Part shown: positions 1 through 10,625 of the stretch, piece after piece | Layout: each line of letters begins with the position of its first letter | Numbering within the stretch: the first letter of the stretch is position 1 | Assembly (NCBI RefSeq): GCF_031877795.1 | Contig: NC_133932.1 | Location: 138,000,841 to 138,064,840, forward strand | Direction: 5' to 3' | Source: Strix aluco | Taxonomy: Eukaryota; Chordata; Aves; Strigiformes; Strigidae | DNA length: 64,000 bases | Made by a program: the position numbers and the translations under genes | The notes under the pieces: generated by a model | What the model was told of the DNA's origin: nothing | Databases searched by the model: none | The model's input: only the letters and a program-made list of their open reading frames with translations

Positions 1-1632
1 AGCTTACTCACACCCTCCTCAGACAGGCTCTTTCCTGGCCGGTCCAGACCCACCAGTTTGCACCTCTCAGACCCACCAGCTCCCTTTAGACCTTCAGGAG
101 AAAGAGCTGGGGGGGGCACAGCAAGGCGATCCCCTTGTACTGCAAGTCCTGGCTGCCGCTGCCTGCCAAGGTAAGGGATTCCCCTGCCCAAAACAGCCCT
201 TCCCGTGGAACCTCGCTGTCCCCAGCGGCAGCAGGCAACAGCCCCCCCGAGCTGCTCCAAACCCAAAGGCCAGAAGCTCAGACAGGGGGGTTGTGCCTCC
301 CAGCTGAGCAGCACCAAGGCTGGGGCCTTCCCTGCCCCACGCAATCGCCCTCGTCTGCAGCTCCAGAGAACGGGATGAGCCCCGGGCTCCTGCCGAGCGT
401 GTGCGAGGACCCCCGGTGCTGCAGAACACAGGTCAGGCACCGCCCAGCCCCGCGCTCCCGCCGGCCGCTGCTCCCCCCTCCGAGGGCCCAAACCCCCGAG
501 GGCCGGCCCAGCCGTCACCGGGGCAGAGGGGCGCAGCGTGGGGAGCGTCCACCGTTCTGGCTAACGGCGTCAGGGCCGCGACGAGGCTCCCACCATCCTC
601 TCAAACCCGTCGTGCATCATTTTAAGGCGTTTCGGCCGCCTCTCCCCTGCAAGGGCTTCACCCCACAGCCCGGCTCCAGGGACAAGCCCCGTTCCCGTGA
701 GCCCGCGCTCACCTGTTCTCCCACCGCCGGTCCCCGCGGTTAACGCCTCTCGCTCCTCCGCCCCCCCGTGTTTACATTCCTGCCGCGTTCATAACCGGTG
801 ACCCTGCCCCTCTCAGCCTCCTCTTTTCCAGGCCAAAAAAAGTGGAGCTCCTCCAGCCCTGCCCTGCCCAGGCAGCCTCCCCTGCCCCGCTTCCTCCTGC
901 GACACCGATGCCGGGTCCCAGCCGCGATCTCGCCGGTTCTTCGCAGCGTTAACGGCAAAAAAGCGCCGTTAATGTCGCGGTCTCTGCTAAAGGCAGGTGC
1001 AGCCCGAGATCTCGCGACCCTTCCCAGGGCCGGGCCCGTCGCCCGCCGGCCCCGCCGCTCCCGAGCGCTCCACCGAGGGCAGCGGCGGGATCTCCAGCCC
1101 AGCGCGGCCGCACCGGGCGGGCTCCTGCCCCTTCCCCCGGGAACTCGCGGGGTTTCTCCGCTCTTCGCACGCAACGTCGCCGGCCGCCAGCCCCGGGGCT
1201 CTGCCCCCAACCCCAGCGACGAGGGACCCGCCGGGCCGGGCCGCCCGCAGACGGGCGGGGCTCCCCGGGAGAGCCGCCCTGCACCGGGGGCCGCCGCCCG
1301 CTCCCCCCCCGTGCCTGCGGACGGACCGGCGGCTCCCTCCCCCCGCTCCCCTGCGGCAGCCCCAGGCGCTGCGCCCGGAGGCGGCCGCTCGTCCCGGGGG
1401 GGGCGGCCGCAAACGGCCCCGCCTGCCCGTCCGCGGAAGCCGGGGGGAAGCAGCGCTGCCGCCCGCGCCGGTACCGGCCGCACCCGCCCCGGGGCCGGCG
1501 GGTCAGCGGAGGCGGCCGGTTGCCCCGGGACGGGCGGCCCCGCCTGAGCCCCGGCACCCCCAGCCCCGCTCCCGCGGGCCCCGCCGCCCCCGCCCAGGCC
1601 CGGCCGCGGCACGGGGCCGCCCCCGCCCGCAC
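1..1632. other. GC-rich flank, no gene confidently placed
   Basis: This stretch is GC-rich and CpG-rich and gives long open frames on both strands, none with recognisable protein character. Two splice-like spots were seen. On the plus strand around 135-175 a short open segment ends in AAG|GTAAGG. On the minus strand around 420 a CTGCAG acceptor-like site precedes about 140 open bases. Either could belong to the gene whose first exon lies at 1633-1764, or to a gene further left, but frames and phases do not settle it. I see no repeat of known family here. Confidence 0.4.
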
Positions 1633-1764
1633 CTCTCTCTTCCGCACGATACCGCGGGCGCGGCGGCGGCCGATGCCGCTGAGCGCCCCCTCCAGCTCGG
1701 CCACGCCGGCGCGGTTGATGTCCAGCTTCCCCCCGCCGGGGCCCGGCCCGCCCGGCCCCGACAT
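1633..1764 (-). CDS. First coding exon of an unidentified helix-hairpin-helix protein (partial)
   Basis: A minus-strand ATG at 1764-1762 opens 44 codons that end exactly at a good donor, GAG|GTGCGG (phase 0). After a Gly/Pro-rich lead (residues 1-12) comes KLDINRAGVAELEGALSGIG, then a basic stretch ending in RKRE. The pattern LDIN-A---EL--L-GIGR--A--I---R is that of a ComEA/EEPD1-type helix-hairpin-helix, which binds DNA non-specifically through its backbone. The exon lies in a CpG island about 140 bp downstream of the RRP8 poly(A) signal, and a start there fits a separate promoter. I do not recognise the gene: the human neighbours of RRP8 that I recall (DNHD1, TIMM10B, ARFIP2) carry no such motif. 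Later exons would lie towards position 1 or beyond it. It could also be a chance open frame in GC-rich DNA, but the motif match and clean donor argue against that. Confidence 0.42.
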
Positions 1765-1830
1765 CCCGGCACGAACCGCCGCCGCCGCCGCGCAGGCCCC
1801 GCGCGCACTGCGCAGGCGCGGCCCCGCCCC
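1765..1830 (-). promoter_or_regulatory. Probable CpG-island promoter with an NRF1-like site
   Basis: Immediately upstream of the helix-hairpin-helix exon is a run of CpG. TGCGCAGGCGCG at 1809-1820 resembles the NRF1 palindrome (YGCGCAYGCGCR) with one mismatch. NRF1-type sites are common in TATA-less promoters of housekeeping genes. There is no TATA box. The assignment is inferred from position and motif only. Confidence 0.35.
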
Positions 1831-1906
1831 GCCCCCGGCGCCCCTGGCCCCGCCCTCGTCGCCCTAGGCCCCGCCCCCAGAGCCCTGACCGTGCGGATCC
1901 AGCGGC

Positions 1907-1912
1907 TTTATT
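1907..1912 (-). terminator. RRP8: RRP8 polyadenylation signal (AATAAA)
   Basis: The plus strand reads TTTATT, giving AATAAA on the minus strand 52 bases past the RRP8 stop codon. It is the only such signal between RRP8 and the next minus-strand start at 1764, so the RRP8 3' UTR should be very short. Confidence 0.75.
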
Positions 1913-1964
1913 GGCAGCTGCGCGGCGCGGGGCGGGGCCTCCCGGCGTGGCCCCGCCCCCGCCC

Positions 1965-4483
1965 TCAACGGCGCTTGTAGCGGCAGGGCCGCAGGCGCAG
2001 CCCGGGCACGGGGCGGCGGCGGGGAGGGCCGGTCTTGGCGAACTCCAGCAGGTGGAAGAAGGCGCTGGACAGGTCCTGGGGCAGAGCCGCCTCAGCGCCG
2101 CGGGGACCCAGCGCCCCAACACCCCCCCCCCCACCTCCCTGCGGGACCCAGCACCCCAACACACCCCCCCCCAATCCCCGCGGGACCCAGCACCCCAACA
2201 CCCCCCCCACACCTCTGCATGCACCAGCACCTAACCGCCTCCCAGACCCCATCGCCCTTCCCATCACAGCCCCACCGTGCCCTGCGTCCCCCCTCCCAGA
2301 CCCCAACACCTCAACCCCCCCCCGGTCCCCCAGACCCCCTCCCAGACCCCAGCACCACAGCCCCCACATGTCCTGAGCCCCTCAAACCCCTCCCAGCACC
2401 ATGCCCCAGGTCCCTCTGACCCCCAAGCCCCCCCATCCTAGACCCTCACACCCCCCCACGCTGTCACCCCCCCCAGACCCGCAGCGCCCTGCCCTGCCGC
2501 CGCAGCAGGACAGGTGGTCTCTGGCTGCCAGGGACCAGGGGCTCCTTCCCGGCGCTTCCCGGTGCCCCCCCGCGCTCAGCGCAGGACGCCCCCAAGGGAG
2601 GACACACCTTGGAGACGCTTTTGAAGCCCAGCTGAGCCATGGCGTTCACGAAGGTGCGGGTGTCCTCGAAGCGGCTGGCCACTTCGGCCACCATCAGGGT
2701 CCCCCTGCAGGACACCCCAGCCCTGAGCAGTGGCAGCTCCCAGGGCAGAGCCCCGCGACTCCCGGCTCCCCCCGGCACCTCCCGCTCCCCCCCCAGCCGC
2801 CTACCCCGGCTTCAGCACGCGGTTGGCCTCTTCCAGGATCTCCTGCAGGTTGGTGCCCATCAGTGCCAGGCAGAACACGGCCACGTCCACTGACTCGGCC
2901 GCCAACGGCACCTGCCAGGGACCCCCCCCGAGGATGACGAGGGGGCTGGGGCAGCCCTTCTGCTCCCCCCGCTCTGCCATTCCACCCAGGACCTCCCCGG
3001 AGCCCGCCGACGGGGGCGCCCCAGTTTTCCGCACAGATGTGCGCTCCCTCTCACGCACGGGACCCTTGGCACCCCGCCCGCCCTCCCCTGTCCCCCACAA
3101 CCGCCCCCCCCCCCCCGGGTGCCCTCCCTCACCCTGGCCCCCCGACCTCGGCCATGTCGCAGACGGTGACCAGCGGGCTGAGGGGCACCAGGTCGAAGGA
3201 GTGAACCTTGTTCCTGACACTGCTCGCGATCTTGCAGTCGCCGCACCCAAAATCCGCCACCACCAGCGAGGCCGGCCTGGGGGGGGAGCGGGGGCTCAGA
3301 ATGCCCCTTTGCCCTGCATCCCGCCACCCCCGGGCCCCCCAGGCCCCCGCCGCGGCTCACCGCCGCCGCAGCCAGCGCACGATGAGGTTCACGGGGTGCT
3401 CGGGCCAGCGCCCCACTTGCTGGGCGAAGCCGCGGTGGTAGATCTCGAAGGCCTCGGGGTCGCTCTGGAAGAGCCGCGCGGCCTCGCGGCTGGTGCAGGT
3501 GTAGAGCTGCTCGTTGAGGTACCGGAACCGGGCGCCCAGCAGCCGCTGCTCCATCCGCGCCCGCAGGGCCGCCGACCGGCCCGACGGAGCCGCTTCCCGG
3601 CCGGGCAGCGCCGGGGCGACCGGCCCTGCCCGGAGTTCCTCCGCCTGCCGCCGCTCGTCCTCCTGCCCGCTCCTCCGCTGCCTCCGCCGCCGGCGCCGTG
3701 CCGGCTCCCCGGCCGCCGCCCCCGGCTCCCCCGGCACGTCTGGGGGCACCGGAGGGAAGTCAGGGGGGTGGCGGGCGGATCCCGACCCTGCCCCCGGTTC
3801 CCTGCCGGGATCCCCGGGACTGAGCGGGTCGGGCGGCGGTACCTCTGTCCGGGCGCTGCCCGCTCGTCTGCGGAGCTGCCCGCTCCGCCGCTCCCCGCCC
3901 CGCCGCTCCTGGTGCCTACCGACCCACTCCTGGTACCTACAGAGCCGCTCCCGGTACCTACAGAGCCGCTCCCGGTACCTACAGACCCGCTCCCGGTACC
4001 TGCCGGCCCGCTCCCGGTACCTGCCGGCCCCCTCCCGGCACCTATCGACCCGCTCCCGGTACCTGCCGATCCGCCCCCGGTACCTGCCGGCCCGCCCCCA
4101 GTACCTACCGACCCGCTCCCGGCACCTACCGACCCGCTCCCGGTACCTACCGACCCGCTCCCGGTACCTACCGGCCTGTCCCCGGTACCTACCGGCCTGC
4201 CTCCGCTGCCCGGGCCGCTTCCGCGCGGGCCCGCCGTCCCGGCCCGGCTCGGCCGCGCAGTCCCCCGGGAGCCGCCGCTTCCCCGCCGCCGCGGGGCCCT
4301 GCGGAGGGCGGGGGCCGGTCACCTTCCCCCGCGCCCAGGGACCGGCCCGGCCCGCCGCCGCCCCGTGCGCGCAGCCCTTACCGGCCGGCCCGGGCCCTCG
4401 GGGGCGCCGCGGGGCCCCGGCCGAGCCCGGGCCCGGGCGGGACCCCCCGCCCCGTCGTTCCACTCCTCCTCCTCCGCGAACAT
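1965..4483 (-). CDS. RRP8: RRP8, ribosomal RNA-processing protein 8 (nucleomethylin), complete
   Basis: Nucleolar protein with a SAM-dependent methyltransferase fold. The family installs an m1A in large-subunit rRNA and takes part in eNoSC-mediated rDNA silencing. Exons in transcript order are 4382-4483, 4193-4298, 3361-3739, 3147-3276, 2805-2911, 2608-2704 and 1965-2075, with all phases closing, for 343 residues. The start reads MFAEEEEW, like human MFEEPEW. The conserved domain begins near [20 protein letters not shown], followed by the SAM-binding loop VADFGCGDC, then [21 protein letters not shown] and [11 protein letters not shown], and the protein ends in PCRYKRR. Human RRP8 is 456 residues; the bird protein lacks most of the charged N-terminal repeats while the catalytic half is intact. 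The first two exons are the least certain, because that part is poorly conserved and was placed by phase and splice sites. It is head-to-head with ILK, as in human. Confidence 0.92.
2098..2210. repeat. Short tandem repeat in the last RRP8 intron
   Basis: About three imperfect copies of a unit of roughly 45-50 bp, each containing GGGACCCAGCACCCCAACAC followed by a long C run. It lies wholly within the intron between RRP8 exons 2608-2704 and 1965-2075. The open frames it makes are by-products of low complexity. Confidence 0.75.
3904..4197. repeat. 21-bp minisatellite, 14 units, in an RRP8 intron
   Basis: Fourteen tandem 21-bp units (plus strand like GCTCCCGGTACCTACCGACCC) fill most of the intron 3740-4192. 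The first unit overlaps the end of the exon 4193-4298. Read on the minus strand in the RRP8 frame, each unit gives a heptad such as VGRYRER or AGRYRER with no stop codon. Each unit also carries AGGTACC or GTAGGTACC, which resembles a splice donor. I treat the array as intronic because an exact donor (CCG|GTAGGT) and acceptor restore the conserved RRP8 reading on both sides. Confidence 0.85.
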
Positions 4484-4906
4484 GGGCCTGGCGGCCGCTG
4501 GGCCCAACAGCACCGACCCCGGTGGCCCCGGCGCGGCCGGTGCGGGCGGAGCCCACGTGTGCCCGCGCGGGAGACTAGAGCGGCCCCGGCAGCGCCGCGG
4601 AGCAGCGCCCCCTGCGGGCGGGGGGACCGGCCGCTGCCTGCGCGGGGCGGTGCCGCGGGCGCCCCCCCCCCGCCCGGTGCGCCCCGCCTGTGCCCGGCCT
4701 CGCCGCCGCCCGGTGCCCGCCGCCCGCCGCCCGCCGCCCCGTGCCCGCCGCCCCGTGCCCGCTGCCCGCGCCCCCCCGCGCCCCCCCGCGCCGTGCCCGC
4801 GCCCCCGGAGCGGGCGGCAGGGGGCGCTGCCGGCGGCCGGCCCGGGGCGGAGCCCCCCGCGCTGCCCCGCGCCCGCCGAGCCGCCGCCCTGCGCCCGCCG
4901 GAGCCG
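4484..4906. promoter_or_regulatory. Divergent CpG-island promoter of RRP8 and ILK
   Basis: Between the RRP8 start (4483, minus) and a candidate donor GAGCCG|GTGAGA at 4906 (plus) lies extremely CpG-rich DNA without a TATA box. An E-box, CACGTG, sits near 4555. ILK in vertebrates has a non-coding first exon; the segment ending at 4906 is a plausible one, but nothing in the sequence fixes the transcription start. The head-to-head arrangement with RRP8 is the same as in human. Confidence 0.5.
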
Positions 4907-6691
4907 GTGAGAGCGGCCGGGCCCGGCCAGCTGCGGCGGGAGCCGGGCTGGGCCCGGGAGCGAGCGAGGCCGCGGCTGCGGGTCGGCCGGGACGGGGCCG
5001 GGCGGGGACCGGGTCTGGCTGAGCCGGGACTGGGGCTGCACCGGGCCGGGCAGGGGCTGGTCGGGGTCGGGGTCGGGGTCGGGGTGGGTTTGGGCCGCGG
5101 CTGGGCCGGGACAGGGCGGGAGCAGGGGCACGTTTGGGACCGGCTGGGCTGGGACCGGCCTTGGGCCGCGGCTGGGGCCGACCCGGGGCAGGAAACGGCG
5201 CCCCCGGGGGTGGGAGCGGGGCTGGGGCCGGTGGCGGCCGCGGTCGGGATGCGCGGGGGGGGGGGGGGCGGGCAGGGGCCGCCCGGGAACAGGACGGGGT
5301 CAGCGGGGTCAGGGCAGGCAGCGGCCTGCTGGGGCAGGAGGGGGCTGGGGGGCTGCAGGGAGGAGCCTTGGGGAAGGGTCTCGGGTCAGGGCCGGTGAGG
5401 AGCCGGGTGACCTGGGTGTCCCCATCGTGGGGCCACAGCCTGAGTGCTGGGGAGAGGGGCCGCGGGGGGCTCAGCAGGGCCAGCGTGGCCACTTGGCAAC
5501 GGGGAGCAGGGGCCCTCGTTTGGGGCAGGGCCGGGGCTGGGGGGGTCTGGCAGCGCGGCCGGGCCCGAGGCAGGGGCTGGGGTGTGACAGGCGGGTGCGG
5601 CAGCCCCGGGCCCGGGCTGGGGCGGGGGAGGCGGCAGTGACAGCGGGATGCCGGTCCCGCGGGGCCGGGCCGGGGATGGGGTGTCGCTGGGGTGCCCCTT
5701 CCCTGGTCCCGGCCCAGGTGGGCGGGTGAAGGATCCAGTCTGGGGGTGACGCCGCCAGCCCTGGGGCTCTGGGGCGTGGGGTCGGGGCTCGCCGTTGGCT
5801 CCCCGCGGGCAGGGCGGCTCCATCCCCCGCAGCCGGGAGCGGGGCCGGAGCTGATCCTGGAGCCTGTGAGGCCCCCGGGAGGGTCTCAGCGTCCCCTGCC
5901 CCCGTAGCTGTGTGTGGCACAGGCCGAGCAGCCGTCGCGGGGGGCAGCTGCCCGGGCCGGGGCCCGTCCTGCCCGCGGGAGCGGGTGGGGGTCCTGCTGC
6001 GGCTGGTTTAAGCCCTCACAGGTGCACGTCAGGGTCATCGTGCTCGGCTTGTCCCTGCTCCCGCGCTGTGGGACCCGCTGAGGGCAGCCCCATGTCCCTG
6101 CTCGATGCTGCAGAGCCCCAGGCTGGTGGGGGGCTCAGGGCGGTGCAGCCCGGGGTCAGGCTGCCGGTGTCCGGGGTTAGAAATGGAACCAGGACGCCCG
6201 GGCTTTGCCTGGCCCTGGGCTGGGGCGTCGAGGCGGAGCCTGGGGACCTTTGGGTTTCTGGGGCACGACGCTGGGCCGAGTTCAGCCGAGCCTGGGTCGG
6301 AGCTGGGGATCGGGAGGGGCTGCGGGACCCCGTGCAGGGTGGTGCTGGCCCTCCTCCAGCTCAGCTCCCCCGGCAGATGCGGGCGCCGGCTCTGGCTGGG
6401 CCTGCAGATAAGCCTGCGGGTGCCAGATCTGCTTCCTGCGGGCTGGGGCCGGTCGTGAACTTCCCCTTCAGCCGCGAGTCCGGCTCGGCCTAGCCTTTGC
6501 GGCCCCACTGGCGGGAGGGATACGAGGCTCCTGCCCTTGGCCCCCCAGGGAGACGCCCCACTGAGGGGCTGCCGGGAGCAGGGGGGCTGTGGGGGGCGAT
6601 GTCCAGCTCCCAGGGCTGCATGTGGGACAGGGGGGGTGGGCAGCCCCGCTCCGCCACGGGGCCCCGTGTCCTCACACCCCCCTCCCCGCAG
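4907..6691 (+). other. Probable first intron of ILK, no coding features
   Basis: The DNA is GC-rich throughout, with G-rich runs on the plus strand. Open frames exist on both strands, but none shows conserved protein sequence or splice partners. The acceptor CCCCGCAG at 6684-6691 leads into the first coding exon of ILK. I see no known repeat family apart from the small G-rich array at 5059. Confidence 0.5.
5059..5093 (+). repeat. G-rich hexamer array, candidate G-quadruplex
   Basis: About five copies of a GGTCGG/GGGGTC unit end in GGGTTTGGG. Several runs of three or more G with 1-3 base loops fit the G-quadruplex pattern. It lies just downstream of the proposed ILK first exon, a common place for such motifs. 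Confidence 0.6.
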
Positions 6692-6702
6692 CCAGCGTCG
6701 CG

Positions 6703-9700
6703 ATGGACGACATCTTCACGCAGTGCCGGGAGGGCAACGCGGTGGCCGTGCGCCTCTGGCTGGACAACACCGAGAACGACCTCAACCAGGGGTGAGCAGG
6801 GGGGGCCCGGCAGGGGGCTGTCCCCGGCTCAGCTGGACCGGGGCCGCGGGAGCTGGACCGGGGCCGGGGCTGTTTCCGCTGCGCTCGGTGTCCCGGGGGG
6901 GGGGGGTGGGATTCGGCTCCTCCCCGCCGGGAGGAAGTTACCGCATCGCTGAGGCATGAGGCTGCACGTCCTCGTCCTCCAGCCGCTTCCTCGGCCGCCG
7001 CCGCTCCTGCCGCGGGACGTGTCCCGGGCTGGGCTGGGGGTGCTGGGGAGCATCTCCCCGTCCCCGGGGCGGCGGGGGTGCCTGGGTGACCCCTTCCCCC
7101 GACTCCTCTGCTGGGGACGCCGCCGCTGACGTGTGGAAGCGGGGCCGGGGTCTAACGGGCAGGCCGGGCATCCTGAGCTCTCCTGCCCGCAGCATGTACC
7201 CCACTCCGGCAGCTCCCGGCGTTTGGGCCGGGCTTAGAGCAGACATCTCCATGGCCTGTGCCAGGCGCAGCCTCCTGCCCGCACCCCAAGACCCCTCGCT
7301 GGGCCGTGGCAGCGTGTCCCCCCGTACTCGCTGGGGGCCGGGGGCCTTCCCAGGGCACGTCCGTCAGTCCCTCCCGGTCACCCAGAGCTCTCCCAGCCCC
7401 ACAGATCGTGCCGCGGGTCACAGCTGGCCCTCGCTGGGGTGTTTTGGCCCCGCCTGCCTGCAGCAGGGATGGGGGGCAGCTGGGGGTCTGCCCTGGGGGG
7501 GAGCTGGGGGTGCAGCAGCCCCCCCTGCCGGGCCCTAATCTCCTTTTAAGGCCTGGCTGGTCTCCTCCTCCCTTACTTGGCCAGGCACCGCCGAGCAAGG
7601 GGGGCCGGGGGGGGATCCGGCGCATGCCAGCATCCCGGTGATTCAGCCCTGCAGAAGATGGGGTTTGGCCAGGGCCTCCGGGGCCCTCGCGGGGCTGGGG
7701 GGCAGCGGCAGAGATGCTGCACGGGGCGATGTTGCCCGTTGGCAGCCCCCGGCCGCGCTCGGCCCCTCTCTCGCTGCCCGGGCTGGGGCAGGACGCAGCG
7801 GGGGGGGGCTGCGGCCGCTGAGCGGAGCCGACCCCGCTGCCTCCGCAGGGACGACCACGGCTTCAGCCCCTTGCACTGGGCCTGCCGCGAGGGCCGCTCC
7901 AACGTGGTTGACATGCTCATCATGCGGGGAGCGCGCATCAACGTCATGAACCGCGGCGACGACACCCCGCTGCACCTGGCTGCCAGCCACGGCCACCGCG
8001 ACATCGTGCAGAAGGTACCGGCCCCATGCCGCTGCCCTCCACGGAGCGGGACCCCGCAGCCCCCTCCACCGAGGACTCGCTCCCCACTCTCACCTTCCTT
8101 GCCCTGAGCCCGCTGAGCCCCCCGCCCCCCCCACAGGAGCCCCACATCCCGCCTCGGCCCCCTCCCAGCCGCAGGCCAGCGCCCGGGCAACAAACGCGCT
8201 GCTGGGGCGTGGCGCTGGGCCGGAGGGGACCTGCCCCGCGCTGACGGGGCTCGTCCTCCCGCCCCCCAGCTGATCCAGTTCAAAGCAGACATCAACGCTG
8301 TGAACGAGCACGGGAACACGCCGCTGCACTACGCCTGCTTCTGGGGACACGACCAGGTGGCGGAGGTGAGCGGAAGCGCTCGGGCACGGGCGGGAGTCGG
8401 GAGCGAGGGAGGAGGCAGGAGGCCGGGGGTGTGCGAAGGGGCTGCAGCAAAGTGCAGGTGCTGCCCTTCTCCTCCCTCAGGACCTGGTGGGCAGCGGGGC
8501 CTTGGTCAGCATCGCTAACAAGTACGGCGAGACGCCCATTGACAAGGCCAAGACGCCGCTGCGGGAGGTCTTGAAAGGTAATAAAGAGGTTCTCGTCCTG
8601 GCCCTGACCCCCGCGCAGCACCAGCGACCTCTGCTCATGCTGCCCGACGCCCCGTCCCTCCCCAGAGCGCGCCGAGAAGCTGGGCCAGAGCCTCACCAAG
8701 ATCCCCTACAAGGACACCTTCTGGAAGGGCACGACCCGCACGCGGCCCAGTAAGGACGGAGCCTTCCCCGACGGGGCGGGGGAGCGCGGGGGGGGGGCAG
8801 CACTCTGCGTGGCAAATGGCGCGTTCCGGGGGCGCAAATCCCCTCGCTGCAGGTGGCGCCTCATGGGAGCAAGGCCTCCTGCTGGTGTGGCCTCCCTGCG
8901 CGGCCCCAGGTGGGCGTAGGGAGGAGGGTCCATCTCCTTCTCTTACAGGGAACGGGACTCTTAACAAACTCGCTGGGATAGACTTCAAACAGCTGAGCTT
9001 GAGCCAAAAACTCAATGAGAACCAGTCAGGAGAGGTAGGTCGGGCTGTTGGCCCCCCGGGACAGGCTAGTGGCACCAGGCAGGTCACCGCTCTGTCCCCA
9101 GCCCCCGGCTGGCCGCGAGCGCAGAACTGGGGCGCAGCCGCTTGGGGGGTTTCTGTGGCCCCCCAGGGAAAAGGCACCCGCCGGGGCTGAAAGGCCGGAG
9201 TTCGCCCTGGCACGGTGCCACCGTCGCTCCACGTCGCTGGGGGACTGTGGGGGCTCGGGGACCCTCTCCCAGGGACTGTTCCCCCCCTCCCTGCAGCTGT
9301 GGAAAGGGCGCTGGCAAGGCAACGACATTGTCATCAAAATGCTGAAAATCCGGGACTGGACAACTCGGAAGAGCCGAGACTTCAACGAGGAATACCCGAA
9401 GCTGCGGTGAGTGCCGGCGCCCTTCGCAGGGCTCTCGAGGGCGGGGGGGTAGGAGCGCTCCGGGGAGGACGGCAGCGGGGTGGGGGGGGGGCGCAGCACC
9501 TGCCGTTCTCAGGGCTGTCACCTCTATCGCAGGATCTTTTCTCACCCCAACGTGCTGCCGGTGCTGGGCGCCTGCCAGTCCCCCCCAGCACCCCACCCCA
9601 TCGTCATCAGCCACTGGATGCCCTACGGGTCCCTCTACAACGTGTTGCATGAGGGGACAAGTGAGTGCTGGGGGGCTGACAGAGCCGGGGGCTCCTCTCC

Positions 9701-10625
9701 CCACCCTCGAGAAGCTGCTTCCCCGGGTGTTGGGGGAGTGGCAGCTGCAACAGCAGCAGCGAGGGCCCAGGGCCAGCTCAGTCTCCGGTCCACGTGCCTC
9801 CCCCGCGCCCCGCATGTGCTCTCTGCCACCCTCGTGCCCCCTCCCTCCCCGCAGACTTCGTGGTGGACCAGATGCAGGCGGTGAAATTCGCCTTCGACAT
9901 CGCGCGGGGCATGGCCTTCCTGCACACGCTGGAGCCGCTCATCCCCCGGCACCACCTCAACAGCCGCAGCATCATGGTGAGCGGCGCTGAGGCGCGGCCC
10001 GGCCCTTCCTCCCGCGCACGGGGGCAGGCCCGGCCCCCCCTGACCTCCCCCCCGTCCCCAGATCGACGAGGACATGACGGCGCGGGTCAGCATGGCCGAC
10101 GTGAAGTTCTCCTTCCAGTGCCCGGGGCGGATGTACGCGCCAGCCTGGGTGGCACCCGAAGGTGAGCGCCCGGTAGCTGGGCCCCTCCCGCCACTCGGCC
10201 CCTCCCTGGCCCCCGGCCCCCTTCAGCCCCGTCCCGGTTCCCCGCAGCTCTGCAGAAGAAGCCTGAGGAGATCAACCGGCGCTCGGCTGACATGTGGAGC
10301 TTCGCGGTGCTGCTGTGGGAGCTGGTGACACGTGAGGTGCCCTTTGCAGACTTGTCCAACATGGAGATAGGGATGAAGGTGAGGAGGGGGCTGGCTCCGG
10401 ACCAGGGGGCTCGGGGAGGCTCCGAGAGCCCCCCCCTGCACCTCCTGGGTCCCTGATCCTGCCCCGCTCTCCCAGGTGGCCCTGGAGGGGCTACGTCCAA
10501 CCATCCCCCCCGGCATCTCCCCCCACATCTGCAAGCTGATGAAGATCTGCATGAACGAGGACCCAGCCAAGCGCCCTAAGTTTGACATGATCGTGCCCAT
10601 CCTGGAGAAGATGCAGGAGAAGTAG
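6703..10625 (+). CDS. ILK: ILK, integrin-linked kinase (pseudokinase), complete
   Basis: Scaffold of the ILK-PINCH-parvin complex at focal adhesions; it links beta-integrin tails to actin. Coding exons are 6703-6791, 7849-8014, 8270-8365, 8481-8577, 8666-8749, 8949-9034, 9297-9406, 9533-9660, 9855-9976, 10062-10161, 10248-10378 and 10476-10625, total 1,359 nt, giving 452 residues, exactly the human length. It starts [12 protein letters not shown]. Ankyrin repeats follow ([44 protein letters not shown]), then the linker [17 protein letters not shown] and the kinase-like domain. The ATP-site lysine is kept (IVIKMLK), but the catalytic loop reads HHLNSRSIM with no HRD, and DVK stands where DFG would be, as in all ILKs, so it should be a pseudokinase. 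The activation-segment region [10 protein letters not shown] and the parvin-binding C-lobe are intact. It shares a promoter region with RRP8 and converges on TAF10. Confidence 0.97.

Noticed and set aside
135-175. A plus-strand mini-exon ending AAG|GTAAGG
   Set aside because: The donor is good, but the upstream acceptor is poor and 17 codons cannot be assigned to a family.
740-2230. A 496-codon minus-strand open frame
   Set aside because: It runs through the RRP8 poly(A) signal and the tandem repeat at 2098-2210 and has only low-complexity composition; the real exons here use other frames.
2730-4910. A 726-codon plus-strand open frame over RRP8
   Set aside because: It is antisense to well-supported RRP8 exons, is rich in Pro, Ala and Arg, has no domain, and owes its length to GC content and the in-frame minisatellite.
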